Counted from the stretch's first letter, positions 22,081-43,133 are shown. The stretch is DNA of 64,000 nucleotides from Synchiropus splendidus (GCF_027744825.2 NC_071342.1:23156001-23220000); one strand, 5' to 3'. Numbers and translations: made by a program. Notes: generated by a model not told the origin, from the letters alone.

Positions 22081-23816
22081 ATGTCTTCTTCCCTCCAAGG
22101 GAAGCTGGTGCGGCCCGTCGTGGGGAAGCAGACTGTGGTAAGTTCTGGATCACAACCTTGCTAACCTACCAGCACTGGGGTTCAAGTCAGACCCAAGAGC
22201 TGCAGTGCTCATAATACCGTTTTGGAGCTTGAAATCTGGGCACACATTTTCCTGAACGAAACAAGATATTGGTTGACGCTGAGGGCCGAGGCCCGCATGG
22301 TCACAGTGCTTCTTCTCCACTCTGACTCCAGATCTGTGTCGAGGGAAACATCGCCAGTGGGAAGACCACATGCCTGGAGTACTTCAGCCAGACCAGCGGT
22401 CTTGAGGTGCATTTACCCTGACTCCAGTGAACCAATGAGCTTCTTCATCTGACCAAACTTAGCTGCAGTGGTCCACCCCATCTTGAACGTTGAAATGAAC
22501 ACTCTTGTGTGGTGACTTTGTCATGTGAATGGTGTCTTCCAGATCCTTACAGAACCGGTCTCAAAGTGGAGGAACGTCCGGGGACACAACCCTCTGGTAC
22601 GGCACGCCGGTGGTCCTCGAACACAAACCCAAAATACGTGAAGGCGCATTCTCACAGTGTTTGGAGGGTTGGAGGCATAGAGGACAAGGACATGTCGATC
22701 AGGCAGGAACATGAGGGTGCAGCTCTGAGCGGGACATGTTGAGGTATAGAAGGTACTGTAGGTGTCTGTGAGCAGGGATGCCAGTATCACTGTCAGAACG
22801 AAGTTTAAGAAGTGATGGAGGAGGGGGTCTGTAGGAGGTGTTGAGCAGAGTGTTGTTGAGTTGGTCAGAGTGTGACGATGAGCCACACAGGCCCGGAGCA
22901 GCAGGCCAATGTGTGTCTTTACATGAATGGAGTCAGGAACAGTCTGAAGGCTGGAGATGCTTCTCAGAGAAGCTGCTTCCTTCACCTACTGTGGTCTCTG
23001 CAGGGCCTCATGTACCAGGACCCCTCACGCTGGGGCATCACCTTGCAGACCTACGTCCAGCTCACCATGCTGGACCGACACCTGTCCGCCACCGTGAGTC
23101 CTCCGAGCCAAGAAGCGTCTGAGTTTGTCCTGACGTGTTTGTCCTCTCAGACTGCTCCTATTAGGATGTTGGAGCGGTCCATCTTCAGCGCCAAACATAT
23201 ATTTGTGGAGAACCTGTACAGAAGGTAGTGCAGCTCCAGTTCTGGCAGGAAGCTGATTCTCACTGGCTTGTGTGTGTGTTCTCAGTGGTAAGATGCCAGA
23301 GGTGGACTACACTGTCCTCAGTGAGTGGTTCGACTGGATCACCTCCAACATCTCCATCCCTCTGGACCTCATTGGTGAGAGACACACACCAGTAAGAGAC
23401 ATTGTTGTGTTTGGACCACACACTGACCTGCTGCAGTCTCTCGGCTCCAGTCTACCTGCAGACCTCCCCGCTGACTTGCTATCAGAGGCTGAAGCAGAGA
23501 TGCAGAGAAGAAGAGAAGCTCATCCCCCTGGTGAGAGCACCAGGTTCCACAGTGCCAGGTGTGTGTTCTGACTGTGTGTGCGCTGCAGGAGTACCTGCAG
23601 GCCATCCACCAGCTCTACGAGGACTGGCTCTTCTCATCATCTCCTCCGGCTCCGGTTCTGGTCGGTGCCTGCTCTCCACACTGACCTGTGAGATCCATCC
23701 ATCATGTAGATGACCTGAACCTCTGTGTCCAGGTGATCCCAGCTGACCACGACCTGCAGAAGATGGTCCAACAGTACGAGGAGAACCGTGACCGCATCAT
23801 CACTGCAAACTACTGA
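22081..23816 (+). CDS. tk2: Thymidine kinase 2 (mitochondrial-type deoxynucleoside kinase)
   Basis: TK2 phosphorylates thymidine and deoxycytidine for mitochondrial DNA synthesis. Exons: 22081-22137 (start uncertain), 22332-22406, 22543-22596, 23004-23093, 23151-23224, 23286-23374, 23451-23530, 23589-23660, 23733-23816; 224 aa as modelled. The P-loop GNIASGKT lies at residues about 24-31 ([18 protein letters not shown]). Further family blocks are [69 protein letters not shown] and the LID region [14 protein letters not shown]. The V|ICVEGN exon boundary and VSKWRNVRG favour TK2 over dCK/dGK. The first exon starts at an ATG in frame, but an in-frame stop lies 96 nt upstream and no clear mitochondrial presequence is visible. 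A separate upstream exon may carry it. Confidence 0.9.
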
Positions 23817-23993
23817 CACGTCCTCTCCTGGAGTCTCAGGTGACGCTGAACATTCCTTGAACAAGAGTAGGAAGTGATGAAGTCTGTTACATCGGCTGCC
23901 TGGACCTCAGGGCCAAGCCAGCTCATGTCTGTCCGAACATTATTTATTAGTCAGCTTTTGGATTGTGTGACTGCCTCGTGTTCAGTCGGGACC

Positions 23994-23999
23994 ATTAAA
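23994..23999 (+). terminator. tk2 polyadenylation signal (ATTAAA)
   Basis: ATTAAA about 180 bases after the tk2 stop, followed by a TGTG-containing downstream stretch. It is the only near-consensus signal in the likely 3' UTR. Confidence 0.5.
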
Positions 24000-24173
24000 A
24001 CATGAACCACCTCTGTGAGCAGAGACTGATCTTTGTGTCCTCAGTGCTTCAGCTGGTCTGCATTCAACCCTCACACAAGGTCAACCAGGGACAGCGTGTG
24101 CCAGCACAGTCTCGGGGGTGAAGCCATCATGCTGAGATCACTAACAAAGAAACGACAGTCATCCACCAACACT

Positions 24174-24179
24174 TTTATT
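24174..24179 (-). terminator. Polyadenylation signal of the SPATA2-like gene
   Basis: AATAAA on the minus strand, about 270 bases after the stop codon of the SPATA2-like gene at 24445. Confidence 0.6.
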
Positions 24180-24444
24180 GGTGTGTGTTTGCCACTCGCT
24201 CGCTGTTGAAAGACTTTTGGGCTGAAGCCAAACAAAGTTAAGAAAAGTACAAAAAAAAAGGTGGTGCCTGCGCACACACGGTTCAGATCTGCATGTCGTC
24301 CTTGTGGTGTTTTTTTTGAGGAAACACCAGAACTTGCACTAACACCTCTACACACCAAAGACCTCCAGCTCTGTGAGGACCACAGTGACTTTCCACTGAG
24401 GTCAAGTCAAGGTGTGTGTGTGACACGTGTCACTGGCCCTGGAC

Positions 24445-26714
24445 TCATAGTAAGACATAGACACACTGATCATCGAAAAGCTCCTCTTCCTCTTGCTTTT
24501 CCTCCACCTCCACTTGGCTTTCATCTTCTTTGTTTCCTCCCTGTGTCGTGTCCTCAAGGCGTTGTCCGGCCGCTCCAATGTCAGGCGCATGGTCCTGAGT
24601 GGCTTCTGTTCTGCTGCCACCCTGGACCCGCTGGGACCGACCCGTCCTCCTGTCACGGCTCTCTGTGCCTCCCCCATCGTCGGTGTTGGAGGTGGAGCCA
24701 GCGCCTGTGGGCGGTGCTGCTCCCTCATCCTTCCTCTTTAGGTATGGGGGAGGCAGCTGAGGTTTTTCTGGGAGAATGGGGCGCCCTCGGATGGCCAGGT
24801 CGGGATAGTTCTTCTGCATCTCCATGATGGATTGGTCGACAGCTGACAGGTGGTAGCCATGTTGACTAGTGTTTAGTCGAGGTTGCACGTACAGAGAGCG
24901 AAGTTTCTGGAGACGAGAGCAGTGATGCACCTTTCAGTTTTTCAGTCAAACATGCTGCTCGAGACTCGGCTCACCTTCATCAAAGATCTTCTGTCCCAAA
25001 TCACCTGTCTGCCCCTCACCTCACCTGTGTCTCAGCCCAGCTCTGTCTCACCTCACCTGTGTCTCAGCTCAGTTCTGTCTCACATCACCTCAGCACTGTC
25101 TCACCTCACCTGTGTCTCAGCTCAGCACTGTCTCACCTCACCTGTGTCTCAGCTCAGCACTGTCTCACCTCATCTGTGTCTCAGCTCAGCACTGTCTCAC
25201 ATCACATCAGCTCTGTCTCACCTCATCTGTGTCTCGGCTCAGCACTGTCTCACCTCACCTGTGTCTCAGCTCAGTTCTGTCTCACATCACATCAGCTCTG
25301 TCTCACCTCATCTGTGTCTCAGCTCAGTTCTGTCTCACCTCACCTGTGTCTCAGCTCAGCACTGTCTCACCTCATCTGTGTCTCAGCTCAGCACTGTCTC
25401 ACCTCACCTGTGTCTCAGCTCAGTTCTGTCTCACATCACCTCAGCACTGTCTTACCTCACCTGTGTCTCAGCTCAGTTCTGTCTCACCTCACCTGTGTCT
25501 CAGCTCAGCACTGTCTCACCTCATCTGTGTCTCGGCTCAGTTCTGTCTCACATCACATCAGCACTGTCTCACCTCATCTGTGTCTCAGCTCAGTTCTGTC
25601 TCACATCACATCAGCTCTGTCTGAGCTCAGCACTGTCTCACCTCAGCTGTGTCTCAGCTCAGCCCTGTCTCACCTCACCTGTGTCTCAGCCCAGCTGTGT
25701 CTCACCTCACCCGTGTCTCACCACAGCACTGTCTCTCCTCACCTCACCCGTGTCTCTGCCCAGCACCGTCTCACCTCAGCTGCGCCCTCATCGCTGTCTT
25801 CTCTTTGATGTTGGCTCCTGTCCTCACTCTGCACGTGTGTCTTCAACCCTGTGGTCCTCCTCTGGAGCAGGTCAATAGACTCCTGCAGAAGCAGATCACA
25901 GCTGGTCATTTCGAGTGACGCGCCTCCTGAACTGTTCACAAGGCCAGGAGAGTCTCACCTCAGCACTCAACTGGTTGCTCTCCAGAAGCTCCATGTGGTG
26001 AAGACACTGGGCCCGAGCCAGCATCAGCTCAAACCCCATCTGCATGGTTTGGTCTGTGTCTACGTCCGTGCTGAGTCTGTACTGGCTGACAAACACTTCT
26101 CGTTACGCTGTGTCACGCTGAATAATCACATGACCAGCTGGACTCAGTACCTGAGGGAAGAGTCCGGGTCAGGGAGGTATCCGATACGGGCCAGAACCAG
26201 CTGGAGTGTGGGACTGGAGAAGACTGGTTTGAGGTGGTAAACAAAGGCTCCTGTGAAACACTGAAGACACACCAACATGAGAACATCTGGAGACACCTTC
26301 GCCTCATGAAGTCACGTGACTCCCCCCTCCTTTCTGTTCTGTCCTCACTTTCACTTTAGCCAACCGTCGGGCAGAAACGTCACTCACCTTCAGGGTCTTG
26401 AATTCCTTCCTCCACGGCTGTAAGAACAGGTTGACACACAACACCTCCAGCAGCTCTGTGGCCTTGATGAATCTGGACAGGTGTCGGGTCCAATTCGGTT
26501 CCTCAGCCCCCTCCGCCAGTGCCTGGTGGAAGGGCAGGATGTCGAAGACTCCGTCCGCCGAATCTGTCGGGGCTTTTCTGAGTAGGAAAGTCCGGACCCT
26601 CGTGAACAGAGTGTCGTCCCGGCAGGGTTGGGCTTCCGTCCGGAGCTCCAGACCCCACCGGACATACTCCTGGAACAGGTCGTCACGGGAAGCCTCCGCC
26701 GAACTGTCCCTCAT
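24445..26714 (-). CDS. spata2l: Spermatogenesis-associated protein 2 family (SPATA2L-like)
   Basis: SPATA2 proteins use an N-terminal PUB domain to recruit CYLD to HOIP/LUBAC in TNF-receptor and linear-ubiquitin signalling. Five exons: 26388-26714, 26151-26260, 25959-26085, 25775-25882, 24445-24906; phases 0-2-0-0 give 377 aa. The PUB region reads RDDLFQEYVRWGLELR, ELLEVLCVNLFLQPWRKEFK, then CFTGAFVYHLKPVFSSPTLQ and IGYLPDP, matching the SPATA2 pattern (NLFLYPWKKEF, TGPFVYYVK). The C-terminal exon has DLAIRGRPILPEKPQLPPPY, then a Gly/Ser/Glu-rich acidic tail ending DDQCVYVLL. The protein is shorter than SPATA2 (about 520 aa) and nearer SPATA2L; SPATA2L maps to human 16q24, near the cdt1/aprt block. 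Intron 4 is mostly a minisatellite. It is divergent from nvl. Family assignment is firm; the paralogue is inferred. Confidence 0.72.
25015..25780. repeat. 32-bp minisatellite with 21-bp sub-units
   Basis: About 18 units, consensus on the plus strand roughly TCTCACCTCACCTGTGTCTC followed by AGCTCAGCACTG (32 bp), mixed with shorter 21-bp CACATCACATCAGCTCTGTCT units. It lies in the last intron of the SPATA2-like gene and runs up to that gene's exon 4 donor at 25775. On the gene's sense strand each unit carries one or two GTGAG splice-donor-like motifs. No unit contains a stop in any plus-strand frame, so three overlapping long open frames (up to 331 codons) arise. I read these as non-coding. Confidence 0.92.
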
Positions 26715-27455
26715 GTTGACGGAGTAACATGAGGAAGTGAGACGAGGAAGTGAGAGTTGACTGACACTTTTGAAGACCTCGGCGTCTCGGAACTTGTTTA
26801 ACTTGTTCTATATGAAACTCGGTGGAAGTGTTGGAAATAGCTGGTTTACTTCCTACTGAATTTTATTTTAATTCGGACATTAGTAGCTTCGTCAAAGATA
26901 ATCGCCAACAGGTTTGAAAAGGGTAAAAAAAAAAAGCTTTATTAAAAAATTCATTTGAAAATTGGCTTTAACCTTTACAACATGTAAACTTTACGTCATG
27001 ATATTCAGCATTTCAAAATATGAATTAAGACATATATGTGAGCCCGAACACAATACAAGTGTCTCTGTGAAAACGCGTATGTAATTTTTTTATACAGTAT
27101 TAAATAAATAAAAAGATACACAAAAAGTTGTTGCAACCGGAAGTGATCGTTTATGCTTCCGGTTCACGCATGTCCTATGGTCACGTTTCTTCTGGGAAGT
27201 CCTCTGTTTTTTATGTAAAGAATCCAGGTTACAGATCATGTTTCCCTGGTTAAGTTAAGGTGAGTGACGTGAAGGTAGAACCGTTTCGTGTTTGTGACTT
27301 TATGCGTGATCTTTCTCCGTAAACATCTCTTTTTTTAGCAGTGAATTGTTTGAAAAATCGAGCCCCTGTTCCTTGTGTAGACTTACTGGCTGATATATTC
27401 GCTACTGAGGCGGAATTTTGTTGAAAAGTAATAAGTATATATATCTACCTCGATG

Positions 27456-27487
<32 letters not shown>

Positions 27488-27704
27488 ATAGGAACGATGG
27501 CAGAGTGACATTCGTTTATGTCGATGTAATTGTAATATTAAATACATCATGGCAAATCTAACCATTATTGCATAGACTTTGACTCGTGCTCTGCTCGGTT
27601 TCAGTGTTGATTTTCGTAAATGCTGTTTCTACCACGACAGGTTGGAAGAAAATCTAGGACACTGGCTGAGTTTCTGATTTGTGTAGATCACTATAAGTCA
27701 GACG
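26715..27704. other. Divergent promoter region between the SPATA2-like gene and nvl
   Basis: About 1 kb between start codons. It is AT-rich in the middle, with a poly(A) run near 26930 and a short TA/CA microsatellite at about 27455-27487. 5' UTRs and promoters of both genes must lie here; I could not define transcription starts. No other gene is seen. Confidence 0.5.
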
Positions 27705-36700
<8,996 letters not shown>

Positions 36701-36736
36701 AGGTCAACACAGACGTTCTAGTGACGCTGCTTTTGT

Positions 36737-36742
36737 AATAAA
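36737..36742 (+). terminator. nvl polyadenylation signal
   Basis: AATAAA 37 bases after the nvl stop codon, giving a very short 3' UTR. Confidence 0.8.
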
Positions 36743-36855
36743 ACTGTAAACAGCAAGCTGCCATGGTGCTGTGACCTGTTCTCTTGTCTCTCACACACAC
36801 AAACACAGTCCCAACTAGTGAAAGCCCACAGGACCAGTGCTCTGGATCAGGTCTC

Positions 36856-36861
36856 TTTATT
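36856..36861 (-). terminator. degs1 polyadenylation signal
   Basis: AATAAA on the minus strand. It predicts a degs1 3' UTR of about 630 nt (roughly 36840-37479) and leaves only about 80 bp between the ends of the convergent nvl and degs1 transcripts. Confidence 0.65.
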
Positions 36862-37479
36862 GTCTTCAGATCATCTGAAATACAAAAATAATCAAAACCA
36901 CAAGCTTCTGTTAGACATCAAGACAGTAACTTGTTCTCCGGACCAATCACAGAGCAGCTCTCATCCTGGGGGCAACGGTCGTGTCCAGTGGGTCACGTGC
37001 GATGATTTACAGAGCCAGGTTGGTTACTGGCTCACCTGAGGACCTGAGCCTTCAGGTCGGCAGTCGTGACAGGATGAGGTGCAGCTTCCACAGAGAGCTT
37101 CCCTCCAGACTCGGAGTAAGTCGAGAATCGGACCATGGGGCAGACCCTGGACGGGAGAGAGCTTTGGATTCTTCAGGTGGTGTTTAGTTCAGGATGGGCT
37201 GCTCGAGTGCAAGAGACAATCATCAGGTGCTCGTGCCTGATGTTTGTCACTCGCAGCAGCAGGCAGAGACTCGGAGTACAACCTGTGTTGCACATCTAAT
37301 GTCAGGCACTTCAAGAGGGGGCGAGAGGGGGGCACGAGCTGTGGTCACCGTCCTGGTCCGGCCCACCAGCAACACTAACACACAGTTGGAAGTTAATAAA
37401 ACACGTCCGGAGCCTTCTGCTGCTGAAGCTGAGGCGAGTTAAGGAGGCACAGTGAAGCGTGGCTGTGAGGCGGAGGACG

Positions 37480-40400
37480 TCACTCCTGCTTGACGTCGCC
37501 CTTCAGCTTCCTCTTGACTCGGGAGTAGGGGCTGAGCGAGTCGTCCATGATGAAGTCGTACAGGACCTTCACCCATGACGTGTACTGAGGCAGGTCGTCG
37601 TAGTACTCGGCGGCGATCTTCTTCACCTGCGAGTCAACAAACGCAGAGTTAGCTGAGCTCTTTTTCGTGTTGGAGGCAACGTGCGAGTCTCACCATGGGC
37701 AACCGGCGCCCTGGAATGCTGGGGAAGTCGTGGTGCTCGTTGTGGTAGCCCACGTTGAAGGTCAGCAGGTTGAGGGAGCCGTAGTACGAGTAGGTCTCGT
37801 GGCCTTTCATGAACATGTAGTGCTCAGCGATGAAGTGTCCGGAGATGGGGTGCAGGCCCATGCCCAGCAGGGAGCCCGCCATCATGTAGACCAGGGGCTT
37901 GGCTCCCCACAGCCAGAAGAGCAGCGCGTTGAAGGTGAGCTGGATGGTGACGTTGGCCAGCTCCAGCCGCGAGATGGGCTTGGGGTTGATGCAGAGTGGC
38001 CGCACGGCGTAGAAGAGCGGCTGCAGGATGATCCAGACGAACTTGCGCAGGCGCGTGCAGAAGAACCAGCCCTCAAACTCAGTGGGGATGTCCACGTCCA
38101 CGCCGTGGCCACCCAGGTAGCGGTGGTGGTCCAGGTGGTAGCGCTTGAAGGAGGCGGAGTAGGGCAGCCCCACCGGCAGGTTGGCGAAGATGGCGAAGTA
38201 GCGGTTCCACATGGCGCGGCTGTTCCCGAAGGCGGTGTTGTGCGAGATCTCGTGGATGGCCAGGGTCATGGAGTGGTTGATGCAGCTGCCGAAGGTGTAG
38301 GTCCAGAACAAGACCCACTTCCAGTCCAAGTCCTTGACCAGGTAGAAGGCCAGGAACTGGACAGCCACCATCATGCACACAATCCACTTGAGTCTGGGGT
38401 CCGGTCCCATCAGAGACTTGATTTCCGGATACTTGGCTGTGGAGCAGAGGTTCTGGTCAGTTCAGAAGGAGCAGGGGACCTGGTTCTAGTTCGCATAACA
38501 GAGATGAGATCACCGCCGCGTGGGAGGAGACGGTGGTGCTCGCACCTTCACCAGCGTGGCGACGGACGCCAAGTTTGCTGAGCAAACAGCAGCCACTGAT
38601 AAAGAACTGATGAGTTTGACTTCCTGTAAAACACAACGACACGCTGACCCCGCTACACCTCAGGCCACCGACATGATCAGACCCTGTGGTCACATGAAGA
38701 ACATGTGAGCTGGTCGGCAGGTGAGCAGTCGACTGCCGAGGTTACACTCAAGCGTCAGCTGCTACTGTGTCAATTGTGGCACTGACTGGCTGCTGATTTA
38801 TCTCCCGCTCAAACACACACACACACACGCACACGCACGCGCACCTCCTACTAACCAAGCGATATGGACAAGAAAAGTTTTTGCGATAAATTTCATCATT
38901 TCGGCGACAACAATAATTATCAGGAAAATCAGTTTTCATTGAGAGCATGTCCGCGATCAGAGAAGCCTAATGGGGATGCGGAAGAGGACGCCGCCGCCGC
39001 CGTCGCCGCCAATATCCAAGTGTTGTCGCCTTGGCAGCAGGAGACCTGCATGTGTTGATGTGAACCAAGGCAGACGAGCATGTCAGAGAACCTATGAGGA
39101 CCACTCCATCTCATCAAAGAAACAGGGATCCAGAGACTCAGAGTCGACCAGTGTCATGATCAAAGGTTCCCTGGATTCAAAATCACTTTCAAACTACCAT
39201 GGTGAACCAAAGTCCACCGCACTCTCCACAACAGTCACACGCCGTGGAGCTGGAGAGCGCGGCGCCGTCACCGTCTCCTCATGTTCACGTGTGCAGGTCC
39301 AAATGCAGCCAGTGAGCCGTGTGTTTATGGCATTTATCGTGAGATGCAGGATTGTCATCGGCAGTATATTGTGTACGATAAGTTATTGCCCATCCCTAGG
39401 AAACAGTGACCCGTTTCATTTCGGGTTTTTCATGATTCCAAATCCTCTTTTACACACACACGCTTCACTGGAATATTTCGCTCGTCATTCAGCTCAATGT
39501 TTAACGTGTCAAAGAAGGAGCTGTGGTTACTCCAGACCTTTGACCTCTGAGGGATTAGCATGTGGGAGAGGGCAGTGAAGCAGTGAGGTGCAGCCCCAGT
39601 GTGACAGGCCTGTGCAGCTTCAGTGTGAAGCAACAGGACGCAGCACACAGCAGCAGGATGCACACAGACGCAGAGGAATGTGGAAGCAGCCCTTGCAGCA
39701 AACACATCCTGCTGAGTCACCAGCATCGCTCTCAACGCTCCACAAACACCCACACTTCAAGTGTATTTGTGACAATGGTGTCAGCAGCTGTCGACCTGGA
39801 GGTTGGAGTGAACCTCCGCTCGAGTCTTGGAGCCTGAGCTCGTCCACTCGTACTGAGGCGCCGCAGTTCTACAGACAGGAAGTGAGAGCAGGGCGTCGTC
39901 AGAAAGCCCCAGTTGAGAACTGTCACTTGAGACTCTGACGTCTGGACTGGTGCTGTCACATGACCTGCCCTGAATAATTCAGCTCAGGACACAAGAGCGG
40001 TGTTGTTCTCACAAACATCCCACTTCCAGCGCAACAACTGACTCTGAGTGTCACAACACACAACCACAGAACTTCAGCCACTGACTTGTGCGGCCTCCCA
40101 ACACTGAACTCTGAATGATGACGAGTCAGAGCTCTGGTTCTCTCTGCAGTTTGAAGCCCGAGTCAGTGTGAACGGGTCCAAGAGAGCGGTTGAAGACGCT
40201 CCCATCAGAGTCGCAGAACTTGTGCTGTGACGGAAGTGTGGGTTTCTCCAAGTATGTAGATAAGAGCAGAGCAGAGCAGGCCTTCGTGTCACAGCATGTT
40301 GACTCGTCAGACAGCGGTTCATCAGTAGACCGAGCTACGAGTCGATGACTTACGCCACTGTAGCTGCACAGATGATGAACCCCCTCCTGACTAGGGCTGC

Positions 40401-42015
40401 AACTAGTGCTTATTTTGACAGTAACCTTAGCACCATGGCTGTGTGAGGAACACGGCAACATTACTGGGTTGTCAATAGAATACAGACTAAAAAAATGAAT
40501 GGGCATTGTTGGAAACACTTCAGGAGTTAGATATTGTTTTCAAACATTAGATTTGAATTGCAATAGCTCAGAACGAGGCGTGAAAGGCTTGTGTGTCCTT
40601 TGATCTATCCCCTGTGGCACATCAAAGGACACACATGCGACTAATTTAATAGCCCATTACAGTCGACCAGTCGGCGCCGCCCTAAAGACAATAGCGATCA
40701 ACTGTGGGACCAAGTCAGAGTTACCGAAGGAAGCGGAGGACCACGTCTGACAGCAGTCAACTTCAACATAACTATCTGACTCAAGTCTCTGTTTACACAA
40801 CAACAGATTCCGACTGGTACTGCAGCTCATCACGGCCCCACACCAACACGGCTTTGCTCTGCTCGAGTGTCGTGTCCAGGTCAAAAGATTACAATGTTTT
40901 CATCTCCGCCAAAAGCTGAGTCACCTCGCAATTAAAGGCAAATTAATCCGTTCTACGTGGAGCTCAGAGGAAGAAGCAATGAACACAAGAGAAGCCAGTA
41001 ATGTTTAGAGTCTCCGATCTGCTGGGCTGTTAGCACGAGGAAAGAGTGAATGGCTGCTCTGCGGTGGAGGAAAGTTTCCTGTAAGTTACATTTAGAAGAG
41101 ATAAAAAAATGTGTGGTTCATTTGGCGAGCTAACTCAGCTTTGGTGCGATTAATATGAGATTAAAAAACAGGAACAGCTCTCATTTGACCATCCAACATC
41201 TGGTCGAACACTTGCTCTTGCATCAGTCCCTCACCACTCCATCATTCACCCGACGCCTCAACACTCCTCCATGGCGTATTTGCTTCTGCGTTCTTCAACA
41301 TTAGCTCATCTAAAGGAAACAGAGAAGTTTGTTTTGATAAAGTGAGACGGCCTCCTGCAGATCCAGGTCGGCGCAGGAAGCGGAGAACCTCAGCTCAAGA
41401 GTACAGAGCCGAGGTCAAGGGTCGCGCCAGACTCCACACCCACGGTGGACCGGACGTGAGTGAGGAGCCGCAGGGCTTCGGATCAGTTCTCCGGGTCACT
41501 GGACTTGGTCCAATCCCCTCACTCGAGAACAAGACAACGCCGTGTTCGTGGTCCTGGTCCATGTGGCGGCCCAGAACCGCCCAACCACATTTTTCCTCCC
41601 TCAGCCTCCTGGCACAAGCACGGACACGTTTCCAAGTAGCTCGGTCCCGTTACGAGAGTTCGGGGAGGGGCGGCTAAACTCAGCACCCAAGCTAAGCGGC
41701 TAACAGAACCAGGGAGCCCGGCCAGAACTGGGCTCTTCTGCGGCTGCCCACCAGCGCGGTGTTGCCGGGCTAAAGCTGGTGACGGAGCTTATCTCCGACA
41801 GCGAGTACCGGGTCCGGATGTGGACCGTTAGCTAGGTCGGCTAACGTAGCAGCAGCAGGCTCGCTCGGCACCGAACAAAGACGGAAACTAAGACAGCGGG
41901 CAGACGGAACCAGAGCGAGGCGGTCCAACTCACCCAGGATCTCCTTCCTGCGGTCGGCGTGCGGCTGCTCGGTGTAGACCCACTCATAGTCCTCCCGGGC
42001 GACCCAGTTCCCCAT
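37480..42015 (-). CDS. degs1: Sphingolipid delta(4)-desaturase DES1
   Basis: DEGS1 introduces the 4,5-trans double bond of dihydroceramide to make ceramide in the endoplasmic reticulum. Three exons: 41934-42015, 37694-38436, 37480-37626; phases 1-0, 323 aa, the same length as human. The N-terminus [20 protein letters not shown] starts with a Gly-2 myristoylation-type sequence. The three histidine boxes are HEISH (89-93), HLDHH (128-132) and HNEHH (259-263), the di-iron ligands of membrane desaturases, with hydrophobic segments between them. [13 protein letters not shown] and [10 protein letters not shown] are family hallmarks; the C-terminus reads [11 protein letters not shown]...[16 protein letters not shown]1 rather than DEGS2 is favoured by the NVL and FBXO28 neighbours. 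Exon 2 is GC-rich, which creates a 304-codon antisense frame that is not a gene. Intron 1 is about 3.5 kb. Confidence 0.97.
38851..39404. mobile_element. MITE-like repeat ('gcgatatgg ... ttgcccatcccta')
   Basis: The left end AAGCGATATGGACAAGAAAA and right end ACGATAAGTTATTGCCCATC-CCTA resemble worn inverted termini of a common fish repeat with GGGCGATAT ends. The right half (from about 39235, CCGTGGAGCTGGAGAGCGC) is shared with 62226-62412. No coding frame. Confidence 0.6.
40392..40684. mobile_element. MITE-like repeat ('tagggctgcaac')
   Basis: It begins TAGGGCTGCAACTAGTGCTT and ends GTCGACCAGTCGGCGCCGCC-CTA, imperfect inverted termini around TAGGGC(T/G)GC. It is about 290 bp with no coding frame. 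No clear target duplication was found. Confidence 0.5.
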
Positions 42016-43133
42016 GCTCAGGTTCGGGGTTGAAGACGACCGCGCAGGAAGTGAAAGCGATACTCGGCGTCGAGGGGAGCTGCTCCGGCTGCCGTCCTTC
42101 TTCTGGTGCCGGTCCGCGCGACGTGACGAGTCTCAGCTGACCCACCGCCTGAGTCGCCCCTCGATGCGATGCGACCCCCGCAGGCCGCTCACTGAACTGC
42201 AGGAGCGACGGTTACGTAACGCGTTCGCGTTCGCGTCCACATTTGCGTTTCACTTCTCTGTCTCGCAGCGTTCATCCTGCCTAACAGTCTTATGGGCCAT
42301 ATCCTCGCGACGTCACGATTCATAGGCAGGAACAAAGGCGTGACTTCAAAGAAGAGCCACATGACGCTCGAACTACGATGACTGAATCATTTAACCAGAA
42401 CCTCGTTAAGCATCGTTTAATGAGCCACTCCAAATTGGAAAACCTTCTTAATAGCGATAGAAATACATGTAGTTCTGTGTCGTTTTGGCGTGATGTTTCA
42501 ATATGGATTCCGAATGCTGTGGTTGAAATACTTGTGTTTTAAACTTCTTCCAAAAAGGAACAACGTTTGAAACGTTCTGTACAAACAGGGAAGTTGAGAC
42601 ACGTGGCAGAAGCAGGTGGGAGTGTTATGGGACTGTTCATTGAGCTCAGTTTGATTCTGCTCCAAGAGCTGTTTGTTCACCAGGGGTCAAAGGTCCAGAG
42701 AGCTGGGTCAGCCAGTGTTGAAATGTGAGTGAGTTGCTCATTGCATGTTTCTCTCTGGTTCCTCAGAGAACCACAGTGCCTGGTAATACGACCCACTGGG
42801 ACCTCATCAGGCCTAAGAGGCCCCCAGGTGGAGTGCGAGTGTCTCCAGGTGAACGTTTCTCCTGCAACACATCCTCTCAACAAACCCCAGTCATCTCTTC
42901 AGTCTCGCCGGATCTAGATGTTTGGTTTTCAAATCCAGCATTTCAGACGGGTTTTTTCATCGATACACCTTCCAAATGTTCACCTGTCATGTCAGAACAT
43001 CGTGCTGTCTGGAGGTTTCATGACTCCCTTAGGGATGTTTTGCCAGACTACCGAGAGAAGCAGGAAGTGCTCAACGCACAACATCCAATCAAAATTGTCT
43101 TCCACCTCAGAGGTTTCCTGAAATTCCCTATGC

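Larger units (their letters stand above)
38437..41933 (-). other. degs1 intron 1 (about 3.5 kb)
   Basis: It contains a CA-rich run at about 38812-38845, a transposon-like repeat at 38851-39404 and a second at 40392-40684. The last 700 bases next to exon 1 are GC/CpG-richer and may be promoter-proximal. I see no nested gene. Confidence 0.55.

Noticed and set aside
25015..25780. Possible CRISPR array
   Set aside because: The repeats are contiguous with no unique spacers, and the host is a vertebrate.
24883..25878. Long plus-strand open frames (331, 249 and 170 codons) of Ser/Leu/Cys/His-rich peptide
   Set aside because: They are translations of the 32-bp minisatellite in several frames at once, caused only by the absence of stops in the unit. 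They lie in an intron of a minus-strand gene.
25896..26096. Unspliced continuation of SPATA2-like exon 3
   Set aside because: The frame ends after about 22 codons. A 76-bp intron to an acceptor before 25882 keeps phase 0 and reads into exon 4.
37667..38581. 304-codon plus-strand open frame
   Set aside because: It is antisense to the GC-rich degs1 exon 2. The minus-strand frame has the three histidine boxes and full family similarity.
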